Source: Brucella pituitosa
GTDB lineage: Bacteria; Pseudomonadota; Alphaproteobacteria; Rhizobiales; Rhizobiaceae
Direction of reading: 5' to 3'
NCBI RefSeq assembly: GCF_003049685.1
Contig: NZ_PYSY02000001.1
Span: 62,001 to 126,000 of the forward strand
Length of the DNA: 64,000 bases
Both the position numbers and the translations under genes were made by a program. The notes under the pieces were generated by a model that worked only from the letters and a program-made list of their open reading frames with translations, did not search any database and was not told where the DNA came from. Numbering within the stretch: the first letter of the stretch is position 1; every line of letters begins with the position of its first letter. Positions 28,483-37,304 of this stretch are shown piece by piece.

Positions 28483-29409
28483 ATGTTTTCTTATGTAGCA
28501 TCCCGCTTTTTCCGCGCGCTGGTCACCGTGTTTCTGGTCATGACCTTCGCTTTCGTGGTTCTGCGCATGTCGGGCGATCCCGCACAGATTATGCTTGGTC
28601 CTGATGCGCCGCAGGAATCCATTGATGCGTTTCGCAAGGCGTGGGGGCTGGATGACCCGCTGTGGCTCCAATATCTCTCTTATCTCAAGGGGATTTTGAG
28701 CTTCGATTTCGGTGTCTCCATGCGAGACAAGGCATCGGCCATCGATCTGGTGTTGCAGCGTATTCCTGCGACGCTTCAAATCACGATCCCGGCGCTGATC
28801 ATCAAGCTGTGCCTTGGCATTCCGGCAGGCGTCTATGCGGCCTTGCACCGTCAGGGTTTTGCGGATCGTGGCGTGATCACACTGTCTATTCTTGGCTTTA
28901 CAGTGCCGTCTTTCGTGCTTGGTCTGGTGCTGGTTCTGATCTTTTCGATCCAGCTTGGCGTTCTGCCATCCGGTGGTAGTGATACGTGGATACATGGCAT
29001 TCTGCCGACGCTGACGATTGCCATCGGCGGTACGGCAATTCTGGCGCGTTTCTCGCGTTCGGCAATGATCGAAGTGCTTGGCCGTCCCTATATCCGCACA
29101 GCTTCCGCCAAGGGGGTGAGCTGGCATGATGTTGTGTGGAAACACGCACTGCCCAATGCTTCAGTGCCGATTGTCACCATTGTCGGCTTCATGGTCGGAT
29201 CGTTGATTGCGGGTGCGGTTGTCGTTGAGACCATCTTTTCATGGCCGGGCGTCGGACGCCTGCTTGTTGTTTCGGTTGCCAATCGCGATCTCGCCGTCGT
29301 GCAGTGCCTTCTTCTGATGATTGCAAGCTGCATGGTCGTCTCCAACCTCATTGTCGATGTTCTCTACGGCGTTCTTGATCCACGCCTGAGATCAAAGGCT
29401 GCGCATTAG
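28483..29409 (+). CDS. ABC transporter permease (DppB type)
   Basis: 308 residues with about six membrane segments. The N-terminal LVTVFLVMTFAFVVLRMSGDP is typical of DppB. The coupling loop is RTASAKGVSWHDVVWKHALPN (EAA-like). ATG 28483 follows the ATPase stop by 7 bases; the longer open frame upstream overlaps the ATPase gene and is not used. Directly after the stop lies a palindromic repeat of about 100 bases that separates it from its partner permease. Confidence 0.88.
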   Translation: MFSYVASRFFRALVTVFLVMTFAFVVLRMSGDPAQIMLGPDAPQESIDAFRKAWGLDDPLWLQYLSYLKGILSFDFGVSMRDKASAIDLVLQRIPATLQITIPALIIKLCLGIPAGVYAALHRQGFADRGVITLSILGFTVPSFVLGLVLVLIFSIQLGVLPSGGSDTWIHGILPTLTIAIGGTAILARFSRSAMIEVLGRPYIRTASAKGVSWHDVVWKHALPNASVPIVTIVGFMVGSLIAGAVVVETIFSWPGVGRLLVVSVANRDLAVVQCLLLMIASCMVVSNLIVDVLYGVLDPRLRSKAAH

Positions 29410-29511
29410 AGCGCATCCCGAAAAGTGTGAAACGGTTTTCGGACAAAGATGCGCGTTAAAACAAATATTTAGAGCGGCGATCTGATCCAATCAGATCGAA
29501 ACGCGCTCTAA
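29407..29511. repeat. Composite palindromic repeat (modules A and B)
   Basis: Module A (29407-29465): arms GCGCATC (29411-29417) and GATGCGC (29448-29454) around CCGAAAA and TTTTCGG, with tail TTAAAACAAA. Module B (29470-29511): outer arms TAGAGCG / CGCTCTA and inner arms CGATCTGAT / ATCAGATCG. The best preserved copy in the window; it lies between the two permease genes of one operon. Confidence 0.8.
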
Positions 29512-29523
29512 GGGAGGTTGAGG

Positions 29524-30399
29524 ATGACTGACACAGCTCTTCACAGCACGACCGCAATTCGCGCACCGGGGCTTATAACGCGTCTGCGTAAGTCTGTGCC
29601 CGCAAGTGTCGCATTTGCGATTTTCTGGCTTGGATTGATGCTTTTCGTGGTGTCCTTCGCCGATCTGCTGCGACCATATCCAATCACCAAAATGGACCTG
29701 ATGGCGCGTCTGGTTCCGCTTGGCACGCCTGGACATTGGCTGGGCACCGATGAACTTGGTCGTGATGTCTATTCGCGTCTTCTGCAGTCGATCCGCGTTT
29801 CGCTGATCATTGCGTTTGGCGCGACAATCCTCTCGGCCTTCTTCGGGACACTGCTCGGCTTTCTTGCTGCCCGGTTCCGTGGCTGGGTGGAGCAGGTGGT
29901 GCTGATGCTGGCAGATTTTCAGGCGGCACTTCCGTTCATGGTGCTGGCTCTGGCTGTGCTGGCTTTCTTCGGCAACTCGCTGACGCTGCTCATCTGTCTG
30001 ATGGGTTTCTATGGCTGGGAACGTTATGCACGCATTGCGCGCGGGCTTGCCATTTCTGCCGGTGCGCAGGGCTATGCCAGTGCGGTCGTGCAGCTGGGTG
30101 CTACGCCGTTCCGGGTCTATTTTCATCACATTCTGCCGAATGTCGCCTCGACGCTGATCGTGTCGATGACGCTGACTTTCCCGGAAATAATCCTGATGGA
30201 ATCCGGGCTTTCATTTCTTGGTCTGGGCGTACAGCCCCCGGCCACCTCTCTGGGCAACATGGTTGGCTTTGCGCGCGAATATCTCACGCAGGCACCGTGG
30301 ATCATGCTGGCACCGGCGCTGGTGATCGTACTGACAACCCTTTCAATTTCACTTCTCGGGGACTGGCTGCGCGACAAGCTGGACCCAACCGTTCAATAG
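29524..30399 (+). CDS. ABC transporter permease (DppC type)
   Basis: 291 residues. N-terminal cytoplasmic tail, first membrane segment near residues 29-48 (AFAIFWLGLMLFVVSFA), then the DppC family motif HWLGTDELGRDVYSRL, and the coupling loop with FRVYFHHILPN. The ATG at 29524 follows AGGGAGG and GAGG. Partner of the permease before the repeat. Confidence 0.88.
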   Translation: MTDTALHSTTAIRAPGLITRLRKSVPASVAFAIFWLGLMLFVVSFADLLRPYPITKMDLMARLVPLGTPGHWLGTDELGRDVYSRLLQSIRVSLIIAFGATILSAFFGTLLGFLAARFRGWVEQVVLMLADFQAALPFMVLALAVLAFFGNSLTLLICLMGFYGWERYARIARGLAISAGAQGYASAVVQLGATPFRVYFHHILPNVASTLIVSMTLTFPEIILMESGLSFLGLGVQPPATSLGNMVGFAREYLTQAPWIMLAPALVIVLTTLSISLLGDWLRDKLDPTVQ

Positions 30400-30409
30400 G
30401 AATATCGCA

Positions 30410-31177
30410 ATGATAAAGATCATGGCGCATCGTGGTGCGCGCAATCTGTGGGCTGAAAACTCGCTGACAGGTTTCAGAAACGTGCTGAAGCTGGACGTCG
30501 ATAGTGTCGAGTTCGACCTGCATCTGACAGGTGCCGGACAGATTTTGGTTATCCATGACAGCACGCTGGAGCGTACGACAGACGCTCAAGGTTATGTCCG
30601 TGATCTCGATGACGATGCACGTCGCGCCATTCGGCTCAAAGACGAGCAGGGCAGTGTGACCGGGGATAGCATTCCGACTTTTGACGAAGTGCTGGACGTG
30701 TTTGCGACGAGGCCGGAACTCAAGCTCTATGTCGAGCTGAAGTCAGGCCCGGATGGCACACCTTATGAAGGGCTGGTCGAGAAGGCCGTCGAAATCATCA
30801 AGGCACGCGGCATCGAAGAGCGTGTCGTTCTGCATTCCTTCGACCGCAGCGTTGTTGAGCGCTGCGCCGAAGTTGCCCCGGAAATCGAACGACTGATGTC
30901 GCTCAACACCGAATGGGTTGAGCGCAATGGTGGGCTGGAGCATTTCTTTGCGAGCGTCGAGCCGCTGGTTCAATATGTCGGCGTTCACCACGCCCTGTTC
31001 GAGGCTGAATTTGAGCGCATCACGTCGCTGTTTCCAAACGAACGCCTTGGTGTATGGACGCTCAACGAGCGCGACCTGATTGACCGCTGGATGCAACGCG
31101 ATGTCGCTTACATCACGTCGGATAGTCCCGATCTGGTGATTGCGTCTCGCCTCGCTCTCGCAAAACAGCCCGCCTGA
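30410..31177 (+). CDS. Glycerophosphodiester phosphodiesterase family protein
   Basis: 255 residues, GDPD TIM-barrel. Catalytic and metal motifs: AHRGARNLWAENS (residues 5-17), VEFDLHLT, VIHDSTLERTT and VELKSG. No signal peptide, so it is cytoplasmic, like UgpQ. It starts 10 bases after the permease and therefore probably splits a phosphodiester brought in by the transporter into an alcohol and a phosphate monoester. The agrocinopine phosphodiesterase AccF of Agrobacterium Ti plasmids belongs to the same family and is also next to a family-5 transporter. Confidence 0.87.
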   Translation: MIKIMAHRGARNLWAENSLTGFRNVLKLDVDSVEFDLHLTGAGQILVIHDSTLERTTDAQGYVRDLDDDARRAIRLKDEQGSVTGDSIPTFDEVLDVFATRPELKLYVELKSGPDGTPYEGLVEKAVEIIKARGIEERVVLHSFDRSVVERCAEVAPEIERLMSLNTEWVERNGGLEHFFASVEPLVQYVGVHHALFEAEFERITSLFPNERLGVWTLNERDLIDRWMQRDVAYITSDSPDLVIASRLALAKQPA

Positions 31178-31225
31178 CAAATCTCAGCTCTCAAACCTTA
31201 CTCGGTCAACCTCAGGAAGAACATT

Positions 31226-32044
31226 ATGTCTGATCTGCCACTGCTCGGCGTAGCCGTGCCATTGTCATATCTCGAAAACCATCTCGACTTTATCCTTTCG
31301 GAAAATCGCGATCTGGAAATTCAGGATTTCTTTGATGTCAGTCTGTTGAAAGGTGATTGGAAACTGCCAGCAAACCGGATCAAGGCGCTGCTGGATGGCT
31401 ATAAGGGCCGTCTCGGCATTCATGGCCCTTTCTGGGGGCTCAATATGTCGAACCCGGATGAAGACATTCGTAATATCGTGCGTGAGCGTTATCTCAAGGG
31501 TCTGGAAGTCTGCGAATATATCGGTGCAACGCAGATGGTCGTGCACAGCCCTTATAATTTCTGGTTCAACAACAATCGCGACAATTCGCCGGAAAGTGCG
31601 CAGGATATCGTCGATTACGCCCATGACACACTCGCTTTGGTCGTCAAACGCGCAGAAGAAATCGGCTGTACGCTGGTGATCGAAAACATTGAAGATATCG
31701 ACCCCGATGCCCGTCGCATTCTGGCCGATAGCTTCCAGTCAAAGTCGGTCGCGGTATCGGTCGACACCGGCCACGCGCATTTTGCCTATGGCTCCATGGG
31801 CGCGCATCCGGTCGATTATTTCATCAGCCGCGCAGGCAATCGTCTTGAGCATGTGCATCTTCAGGATGCAGACGGCCACGCCGACCGGCATTGGGCAATC
31901 GGCGAAGGCACGATCTGCTGGCATGCAGTCTTTGCCGCTTTGTCGAAGCTTGAGAGCAATCCGCGCCTGATACTCGAACTGCGCAACAAGAATAAAATCC
32001 AGCAGTCGGTACGGTATCTCACATCAGCTGGTCTGGCGCGCTAA
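31226..32044 (+). CDS. TIM-barrel sugar phosphate isomerase/epimerase-like protein
   Basis: 272 residues of the xylose-isomerase-like / AP endonuclease 2 family. Metal-binding strands: GIHGPFWG, MVVHSPYNF, LVIENIED, VSVDTGHAHFAYG, HVHLQDADGHADRHWAIGEG and LILELRN. The HLQD...H...GEG pattern fits a divalent-metal sugar isomerase, epimerase or keto-acid enzyme. Last gene of the transporter run, 48 bases after the phosphodiesterase and followed by a strong terminator, so it likely acts on a product of that reaction. The exact reaction is unknown. Confidence 0.75.
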   Translation: MSDLPLLGVAVPLSYLENHLDFILSENRDLEIQDFFDVSLLKGDWKLPANRIKALLDGYKGRLGIHGPFWGLNMSNPDEDIRNIVRERYLKGLEVCEYIGATQMVVHSPYNFWFNNNRDNSPESAQDIVDYAHDTLALVVKRAEEIGCTLVIENIEDIDPDARRILADSFQSKSVAVSVDTGHAHFAYGSMGAHPVDYFISRAGNRLEHVHLQDADGHADRHWAIGEGTICWHAVFAALSKLESNPRLILELRNKNKIQQSVRYLTSAGLAR

Positions 32045-32065
32045 CAGCAACGTTTCTGTCTCCTA

Positions 32066-32116
32066 TGGCTGTCATGAATGGCAAATGGTTTGCCGCTCAT
32101 GGCAGCCGTTTTTTTA
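32066..32116 (+). terminator. Strong intrinsic terminator of the transporter-phosphodiesterase operon
   Basis: A long imperfect stem (GGCTGTCATGAATGGCAA against TTGCCGCTCATGGCAGCC) followed by seven T residues (32109-32115). Confidence 0.9.
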
Positions 32117-32234
32117 TGATTGTTCCAAGTGGCGTGGTTCTCAATTTCACCGCCGATAGTTCTGGAATAAACAAAGCATAGCAAATTCAATTCATTATCG
32201 CTTTCCCGATTCTTTCAAAGGGACACAAAACCCT

Positions 32235-32288
32235 TATCTGATGTCTGATACATCAGATATTGACATATCAAGTCATGTGTTCCAAGAT
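32235..32288 (+). promoter_or_regulatory. Palindromic operator abutting a promoter before the GntR regulator
   Basis: Arms TATCTGATGT (32235-32244) and ACATCAGATA (32250-32259) around CTGAT form a perfect 10-bp inverted repeat. It ends exactly where a consensus -35 TTGACA begins (32260-32265); after 17 bases a weak -10 CAAGAT follows (32283-32288). The inner ATGT-N5-ACAT is of the size and type bound by GntR/FCD regulators, so autoregulation by the next gene is likely. Confidence 0.6.
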
Positions 32289-32323
32289 CGTCTGGTAATT
32301 TCGGATGACAGTCAGGTGCGCCC

Positions 32324-32989
32324 TTGCGTGATAACGTTTCCCCATTTTCACCGATCAAGGTGAAGAGCCTCAGAGATCATGTGCATGACGATCTTCGGGA
32401 GGCGATTATTTCGGGGCGTCTGAAATCCGGCGACAGATTGAATGAGCGGCAATTGGCGGCAGATCTCGGCATCAGCACCAGCCCTTTGAAAGAAGCGCTG
32501 CGACAGCTGGAAGGCGAGGGGCTGGTCCGCACGGAAGCGCGACGCGGGACATTCGTTTCGTTCAATGCGCGGCAGGCGGAAGAGATGACGCTGGCGCGTG
32601 CTGCACTTGAAAGCATTATCGCACGACAGGCTGCAAAGCATGGCGGAGAAGAGGCTTTTGCATTTCTCCGTGCAGTTATTGAGGAAATGAGGGCGGCAGT
32701 GGAATCCGGTGATGTGGATGCGCTGATCGAGCTCAATGAGAAATTTCATGATGCCATTCATGAGGCGTCGGGATGCGAATATTTGCGGCGACTGCAAAAT
32801 GCGCAGCGCATGTATGACCATGCTGCCCGTGTGACGGTGCTGTCGCGCGAAGATGTGCGCAGGCAATCGTTTGGCGAGCATGAAGCAATCATGCAGGCGA
32901 TTACTGCAAGAAACGGGGATTTGGCCGAGCGGTTGATGCGGGAGCACATCGTGAAGGCGGGGGATACACATATCGAACTGGTCTTCTGA
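32324..32989 (+). CDS. GntR-family transcriptional regulator (FadR/FCD subfamily)
   Basis: 221 residues. N-terminal winged helix (about 15-80): LREAIISGRLKSGDRLNERQLA and LGISTSPLKEALRQLEGEGLV. C-terminal FCD ligand domain (about 90-215) with metal-binding His/Asp positions in LNEKFHDAIHEASG and FGEHEAIMQAI. TTG at 32324 is used as the start, with only a weak ribosome binding site; GTG 32360 is an alternative. It is followed after 20 bases by a sugar-acid operon that it probably controls, with a sugar acid or intermediate as inducer. Confidence 0.88.
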   Translation: MRDNVSPFSPIKVKSLRDHVHDDLREAIISGRLKSGDRLNERQLAADLGISTSPLKEALRQLEGEGLVRTEARRGTFVSFNARQAEEMTLARAALESIIARQAAKHGGEEAFAFLRAVIEEMRAAVESGDVDALIELNEKFHDAIHEASGCEYLRRLQNAQRMYDHAARVTVLSREDVRRQSFGEHEAIMQAITARNGDLAERLMREHIVKAGDTHIELVF

Positions 32990-33009
32990 CCAGTACCTGG
33001 GAGGGTATT

Positions 33010-33921
33010 ATGAATTTAGCGGAATACCGCCGGGTGCTGCGAGGCATCTCGGGCGTGCATGCGACTGCCTATAATACAGATGGTGAAATCGATGCCGCGC
33101 TGACAGCGAAAATTGTCGAGCGGATTGCCGGGGCAGGTGTGCATAATATCGTCACCGGCGGCAATACGGGCGAGTTCTACAGCATGACTGTGGATGAGGT
33201 GATCCGCTTGCAGGCTATCGCGGTGAAGGCGGCAGATGGCAAGGCTGCAGTGACTGCCGCAGCCGGTCGCTCTGTGCGTGATGCGATCAGGGTTTCAAAA
33301 GCAGCACAAGCCGAAGGTGCCGATGGCGTGATGATCCATCACCCGCTTGATCCCTTTGCGGCGCCGCATGCGCAGGTTGATTACTTCATTGAAATTGCTG
33401 AAGCGATTGATCTGCCTATCGTGGCCTATATCCGCTCCGATCTGATCCCGCTTGACGAGATGGTGCGTCTGGCAACGCATCCGAAAGTCGCAGGCGTCAA
33501 GTTTGCCTCGCAAAATACCATGCTGTTCTTTGAATGCTGTCGCGCAACCAAGGGGACGGACGCGACCTGGATTTGTGGTCTCGCGGAAAGCTGGGCGCTG
33601 CCATTCTACGCGCTTGGTGGTCGTGGCTTTACGTCAGGTCTTGTCAATGTCGCGCCGGAACGCTCGCTGGCGGTCTGGAATGCGCTGGAAGCTGGCGATT
33701 ACGCCCGCGCCCGCGAGGTTGTTGAAAGCATCGCCGATTTTGAAACCATGCGAACCAAATATCGCAATGGTGCAAACGTCACAGTGGTCAAGGAAGCACT
33801 ACAAATTCAGGGCCTTGCTGTCGGCGATGTCCGGCTTCCGGGGTTGCCGAAACTCGAAACGGCTGACCGCAAGACACTCGAAAAGGTTGTTGCAGGTTGG
33901 GAGACTGATGCAATTGTCTGA
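33010..33921 (+). CDS. Dihydrodipicolinate synthase/NAL-family sugar-acid lyase or dehydratase
   Basis: 303 residues, TIM barrel. GNTGEFYSMT takes the place of the family GTTGE motif. The Schiff-base lysine is in AGVKFAS (about residue 163). In sugar-acid clusters this family includes 5-dehydro-4-deoxyglucarate dehydratase (KdgD) and L-2-keto-3-deoxyarabinonate dehydratase, both giving 2-oxoglutarate semialdehyde, and also 2-keto-3-deoxy sugar-acid aldolases. The neighbours (uronate dehydrogenase, lactonase, two dehydratases) fit the first two. Dihydrodipicolinate synthesis for lysine is unlikely here. Good ribosome binding site GGGAGG. Confidence 0.82.
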   Translation: MNLAEYRRVLRGISGVHATAYNTDGEIDAALTAKIVERIAGAGVHNIVTGGNTGEFYSMTVDEVIRLQAIAVKAADGKAAVTAAAGRSVRDAIRVSKAAQAEGADGVMIHHPLDPFAAPHAQVDYFIEIAEAIDLPIVAYIRSDLIPLDEMVRLATHPKVAGVKFASQNTMLFFECCRATKGTDATWICGLAESWALPFYALGGRGFTSGLVNVAPERSLAVWNALEAGDYARAREVVESIADFETMRTKYRNGANVTVVKEALQIQGLAVGDVRLPGLPKLETADRKTLEKVVAGWETDAIV

Positions 33922-33929
33922 AGACATTC

Positions 33930-33990
33930 GCGCATCCCGAAAAGTGTGAAGCGGTTTTCGGGCAAGATGCGCGTCAAAACAATAGTTTAG
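33930..33990. repeat. Palindromic intergenic repeat (module A)
   Basis: GCGCATC (33930-33936) and GATGCGC (33966-33972) around CCCGAAAAGTGTGAAGCGG and TTTTCGGG, with tail GTCAAAACAATAG. Module B is missing here, leaving only TTTAGA. It lies between the lyase gene and the binding-protein gene. Confidence 0.78.
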
Positions 33991-34055
33991 AAAACCGGCA
34001 CGTACCGACAGGAGGAAGCGGTGCGTGCTGGACAAGCAAAAAAGTGGAGGAGAAC

Positions 34056-35243
34056 ATGACCAAAGGAATTTCACGCCGCACATTCATGGCGGGCGCAGGG
34101 CTTGCGACCGGCGCAGGGCTTTTGCTGCCAAAGGGTGTCGCATGGGCGCAATCGGCAAAGCTGCCATCATCGCCCGTCGCATTGAACGTCATTGATGCGG
34201 CTGGCAATCTTGCGCTGACACAGCCGATTTTCGACAACTTCGCTTCAGAACAGAAAGCGCTTGTATCGCGCTTTACCTTTAACAAAGCACCGGCACCGGA
34301 ACTTCCCGGCAAGATCAAGGCGCAGCAACGCGCCAACCGGATTGACATCGATATGGTCATCGTTGGCCCGGATGCTCTTTCTGCGGGTCTTGCTGACGAT
34401 ATCTGGACCGATATCATCGCGCTTCCGGACAATGGCCTGCCAAAGTTGCAGGATGTCTATCTTGAGCCAGCCTGGCGCATGCAGGAAATGTCGAAAGGCA
34501 AGGGCGTCGTCGTATCCTATTACCCATCGGGCCCGTTGCTCGAATACCATCCAGATAAGGTGAAGACCCCGCCAAAAACTGCGGAAGAGCTTCTTGCCTG
34601 GACCAAGGAAAACCCGAACAAGTTCATCTATGCCCGCCCGGCAAATTCCGGTCCGGGGCGTACATTCCTGATGGGGCTGCCTTATCTGCTCGGTGACAGC
34701 GATCCGAAAGATCCGGTCAAGGGCTGGGACAAGACCTGGGCCTATCTCAAGGAACTGCACAAGAATATCGAATATTATCCGGCGGGAACCGGCGCGCTGA
34801 TGAAAGAGCTCGGCGAAGGCACACGCTATATGACTGCGACCACAACGGGTTGGGATATCAATCCGCGTGCGCTTGGTGTCGTTCCGAAAGAAATGGCAGT
34901 CAGCAAGCTTGAAGGTTTCCATTGGGTCTGCGACGCGCATTATTTCGCAATTCCAAAGGGTGTTTCGGAAGAAAAGATCGCGGTTTTGATGGAGTTCATT
35001 AAATTCGCGCTCAAGCCGGACCAGCAGGCCTATTCCTATGATGCTGGCTACTTCTATCCGGGACCAGCGGTGAAGGACGTCACCATCGAGATGGCGCCCA
35101 AGGAAAGTCAGCAAGTGATCGCCGAATTCGGTCGTCCTGAATATGCCGACTGGATTGCAAACAATCCGATTGAGTTGCCGCTTGAGCCTGAAGCTCTGGT
35201 TGCCGCCTTCCGGCGCTGGGACGAGGACGTCGCAGCCAGCTGA
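34056..35243 (+). CDS. ABC transporter substrate-binding protein, family 1 (PotD/Fe type)
   Basis: 395 residues from the ATG at 34056 (TGGAGGAG upstream). Twin-arginine-type signal SRRTFMAGAGLATGAGLLLP, with cleavage probably after the AWA at about residue 30. The mature protein has a two-lobe extracellular binding fold (KIKAQQRANRIDIDMVIVGP, PANSGPGRTFLMGLPYL, ALKPDQQAYSYDAGYFYPGP). With the following ATPase and two permeases it makes a complete importer, whose ligand is presumably a uronate, aldarate or related sugar acid judging by the catabolic genes. Confidence 0.85.
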   Translation: MTKGISRRTFMAGAGLATGAGLLLPKGVAWAQSAKLPSSPVALNVIDAAGNLALTQPIFDNFASEQKALVSRFTFNKAPAPELPGKIKAQQRANRIDIDMVIVGPDALSAGLADDIWTDIIALPDNGLPKLQDVYLEPAWRMQEMSKGKGVVVSYYPSGPLLEYHPDKVKTPPKTAEELLAWTKENPNKFIYARPANSGPGRTFLMGLPYLLGDSDPKDPVKGWDKTWAYLKELHKNIEYYPAGTGALMKELGEGTRYMTATTTGWDINPRALGVVPKEMAVSKLEGFHWVCDAHYFAIPKGVSEEKIAVLMEFIKFALKPDQQAYSYDAGYFYPGPAVKDVTIEMAPKESQQVIAEFGRPEYADWIANNPIELPLEPEALVAAFRRWDEDVAAS

Positions 35244-35261
35244 GGCTTCTCGAAAGCGTCG

Positions 35262-35286
35262 ATGGCGGATCCTATCGGTCCGCCAT
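35262..35286 (+). terminator. Hairpin after the binding-protein gene
   Basis: ATGGCGGA (35262-35269) pairs perfectly with TCCGCCAT (35279-35286). No T run follows, so it is more likely an RNA-stabilising or attenuating hairpin between the binding-protein and ATPase genes than a full terminator. Confidence 0.5.
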
Positions 35287-35330
35287 TAGCCGCCTAAGAT
35301 TACACCACTCAATTTACGGTGCTTGCGTCA

Positions 35331-36389
35331 ATGTCCTTTCAAGAACTTCGGCTCGACCGAATGAGCCGCTCATTTGGAACTTTTAACGCGCTGCGGGAGA
35401 TTAACCTCACGATCGGTAAAGGCGAGTTCATCGCTCTTCTCGGTCCGTCTGGCTGCGGAAAGTCCACGGCTCTCAATTGCATTGCAGGTCTTTTGGGCAC
35501 GACTGGCGGGGGCATCTATATCGATGACAAGCGCGTGGATCAGTTGAAGCCCGAGGATCGCGGCTTTGGCATGGTGTTCCAGAACTACGCCCTCTTTCCC
35601 CATATGAATGTCCTGCAAAATGTCGGCTTTGGCCTGAAAATGCGCGGACTTGCCAAAAGCGAGATCGAGAAACGGTCGCGTGCAGCGCTTGCACTGGTGC
35701 GTTTGCAGGGACAGGAAGAAAAGCTTCCCGGCCAATTGTCAGGCGGGCAGCAACAGCGTGTTGCCATTGCGCGTGCTATCGTCATCGAGCCGCCGCTGGT
35801 GCTGATGGACGAACCGCTTTCAAATCTCGATGCAAAGTTGCGACTGGAAATGCGCGCTGAAATCCGGCGCATTCATAACCAGTTGGGTTCCACCACCATC
35901 TATGTCACGCATGATCAGGATGAGGCTTTGTCGCTGGCAGACCGCATCGTGGTGTTGCGCGACGGTGAAATCCGGCAGGTTGGCACACCGCACGAGCTTT
36001 ACGAGCAACCGCGTTATCTCGATGTTGCAGCCTTCATGGGGTTCCGCAATGCGCTCCATGGCAAGGTGCTGCGCGTTGAAGATGGTCAGGCCACAATCGC
36101 CGTTGCCGGCAGTGAATTGACCGGCCGCGCGATGGATCAGCTTGTACCCGGCGACAATGCCGTTCTGATGGCACGCGGCGACGATGTGGTTTCAGGCGAA
36201 AAGGGTCGCAATACGATCGAGGCGACCGTCGAGACGATCGAATATCGCGGGCGCGAATATGTCGGTATTGCCCGCACAGAAACCGGCATGGAAATGGTCT
36301 TTCACGGCCCACAGGAGGTTGGACCCGGGGCGAAAATCACACTTGGCATCGATGCGAGCCACGCGCTGGTCTTTGCAGGCGAGGCTTAA
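35331..36389 (+). CDS. ABC transporter ATP-binding protein (PotA/UgpC type)
   Basis: 352 residues. Walker [14 protein letters not shown]-loop [12 protein letters not shown], signature [14 protein letters not shown], Walker [18 protein letters not shown]-loop [14 protein letters not shown], then a C-terminal TOBE domain (about 270-350). ATG 35331 is used; TTG 35319 is in frame upstream. No strong ribosome binding site is seen. Confidence 0.9.
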   Translation: MSFQELRLDRMSRSFGTFNALREINLTIGKGEFIALLGPSGCGKSTALNCIAGLLGTTGGGIYIDDKRVDQLKPEDRGFGMVFQNYALFPHMNVLQNVGFGLKMRGLAKSEIEKRSRAALALVRLQGQEEKLPGQLSGGQQQRVAIARAIVIEPPLVLMDEPLSNLDAKLRLEMRAEIRRIHNQLGSTTIYVTHDQDEALSLADRIVVLRDGEIRQVGTPHELYEQPRYLDVAAFMGFRNALHGKVLRVEDGQATIAVAGSELTGRAMDQLVPGDNAVLMARGDDVVSGEKGRNTIEATVETIEYRGREYVGIARTETGMEMVFHGPQEVGPGAKITLGIDASHALVFAGEA

Positions 36390-36392
36390 GCC

Positions 36393-37301
36393 ATGGCGGA
36401 GAAACGCTTTTCCGATGCAACGCTCAAACCCGGTTTGCGTCAGCGGCTTGCCAATCGTGGTTTCGATGGTGTCACGCTGCTGATCCTGCCCGCACTGCTC
36501 TTTGTAATCGGTGTTTTCATCTATCCGTTTTTGTACGGTCTTGTGCTGTCGTTCAATCCGCTGGATGGCGGTGGAGCACTGGCCAATTACCGCAAGTTCT
36601 TCTCCGATCCTTATCTTTACAAGACCATTGGTGCGACGCTGTGGCTGGCAGTTCCAGTCACGCTGATCAGCATATTGCTTGCCGTTCCAATCGCCATGCG
36701 TGTGCGGCTGATGCGCAAGCAGCGCCTTCTGACGACAATCCTTGTGCTGCCTGTAACATTGGGCACAGTGCTTATTGCCGAAGGGCTTCTGAATTATCTG
36801 GGGCCGCAGGGCTGGTTCAGCCGCAGCCTGATCGCTACCGGCTTTATCGATAATCCGCTCAAGCTCACCAACAACTATTGGGGCGTATTCGCCTCGCTGG
36901 TGATCACGGTTTTCCCGTTCACGTTCCTGCTGACGCTGTCCTACATAACCGGCATTGACCCCGCACTTGAGCGGGCCGCTGCAACGCATGGAGCAAACAG
37001 CTGGCAGCGCTTCCGTCATGTCATGCTGCCGCTTCTGGTGCCGGGCCTTGTTGTCGCGTCGTGTCTCACCTTCGTGCAGGCTTTTGCTGTGTTTCCATCT
37101 GCTGTGCTGTTGGGTGCACCGTCAGGACCGACGCGCGTGATTTCCATTGCTGCAGCGCAGGCGGCTTTCGAGCAGTATGACGACTCCATGGCGTCTTCCA
37201 TCGCCATGATTATGGCGGCGGTGCAGCTGCTTGTCGTCGGTGCGCTGCTTGGGGTGCGTTCACTCTTTTATCGCGGTTCGACCGCTGGCGGGAAAGGATA
37301 G
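36393..37301 (+). CDS. ABC transporter permease (PotB type)
   Basis: 302 residues, about six membrane segments. The first is LLILPALLFVIGVFIYPFLYG, and the coupling loop is AAATHGANSWQRFRHVMLPLL with the conserved EAA-loop Gly. Four bases after the ATPase stop. Inner-membrane partner of the next gene. Confidence 0.88.
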   Translation: MAEKRFSDATLKPGLRQRLANRGFDGVTLLILPALLFVIGVFIYPFLYGLVLSFNPLDGGGALANYRKFFSDPYLYKTIGATLWLAVPVTLISILLAVPIAMRVRLMRKQRLLTTILVLPVTLGTVLIAEGLLNYLGPQGWFSRSLIATGFIDNPLKLTNNYWGVFASLVITVFPFTFLLTLSYITGIDPALERAAATHGANSWQRFRHVMLPLLVPGLVVASCLTFVQAFAVFPSAVLLGAPSGPTRVISIAAAQAAFEQYDDSMASSIAMIMAAVQLLVVGALLGVRSLFYRGSTAGGKG

Positions 37302-37304
37302 ACC

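Noticed and set aside
29407..29511. rho-independent terminator between the two permease genes
   Set aside because: The stem-loops belong to the dispersed repeat family and lack a T run; the downstream permease, phosphodiesterase and TIM-barrel genes form a continuous unit with the upstream ones.
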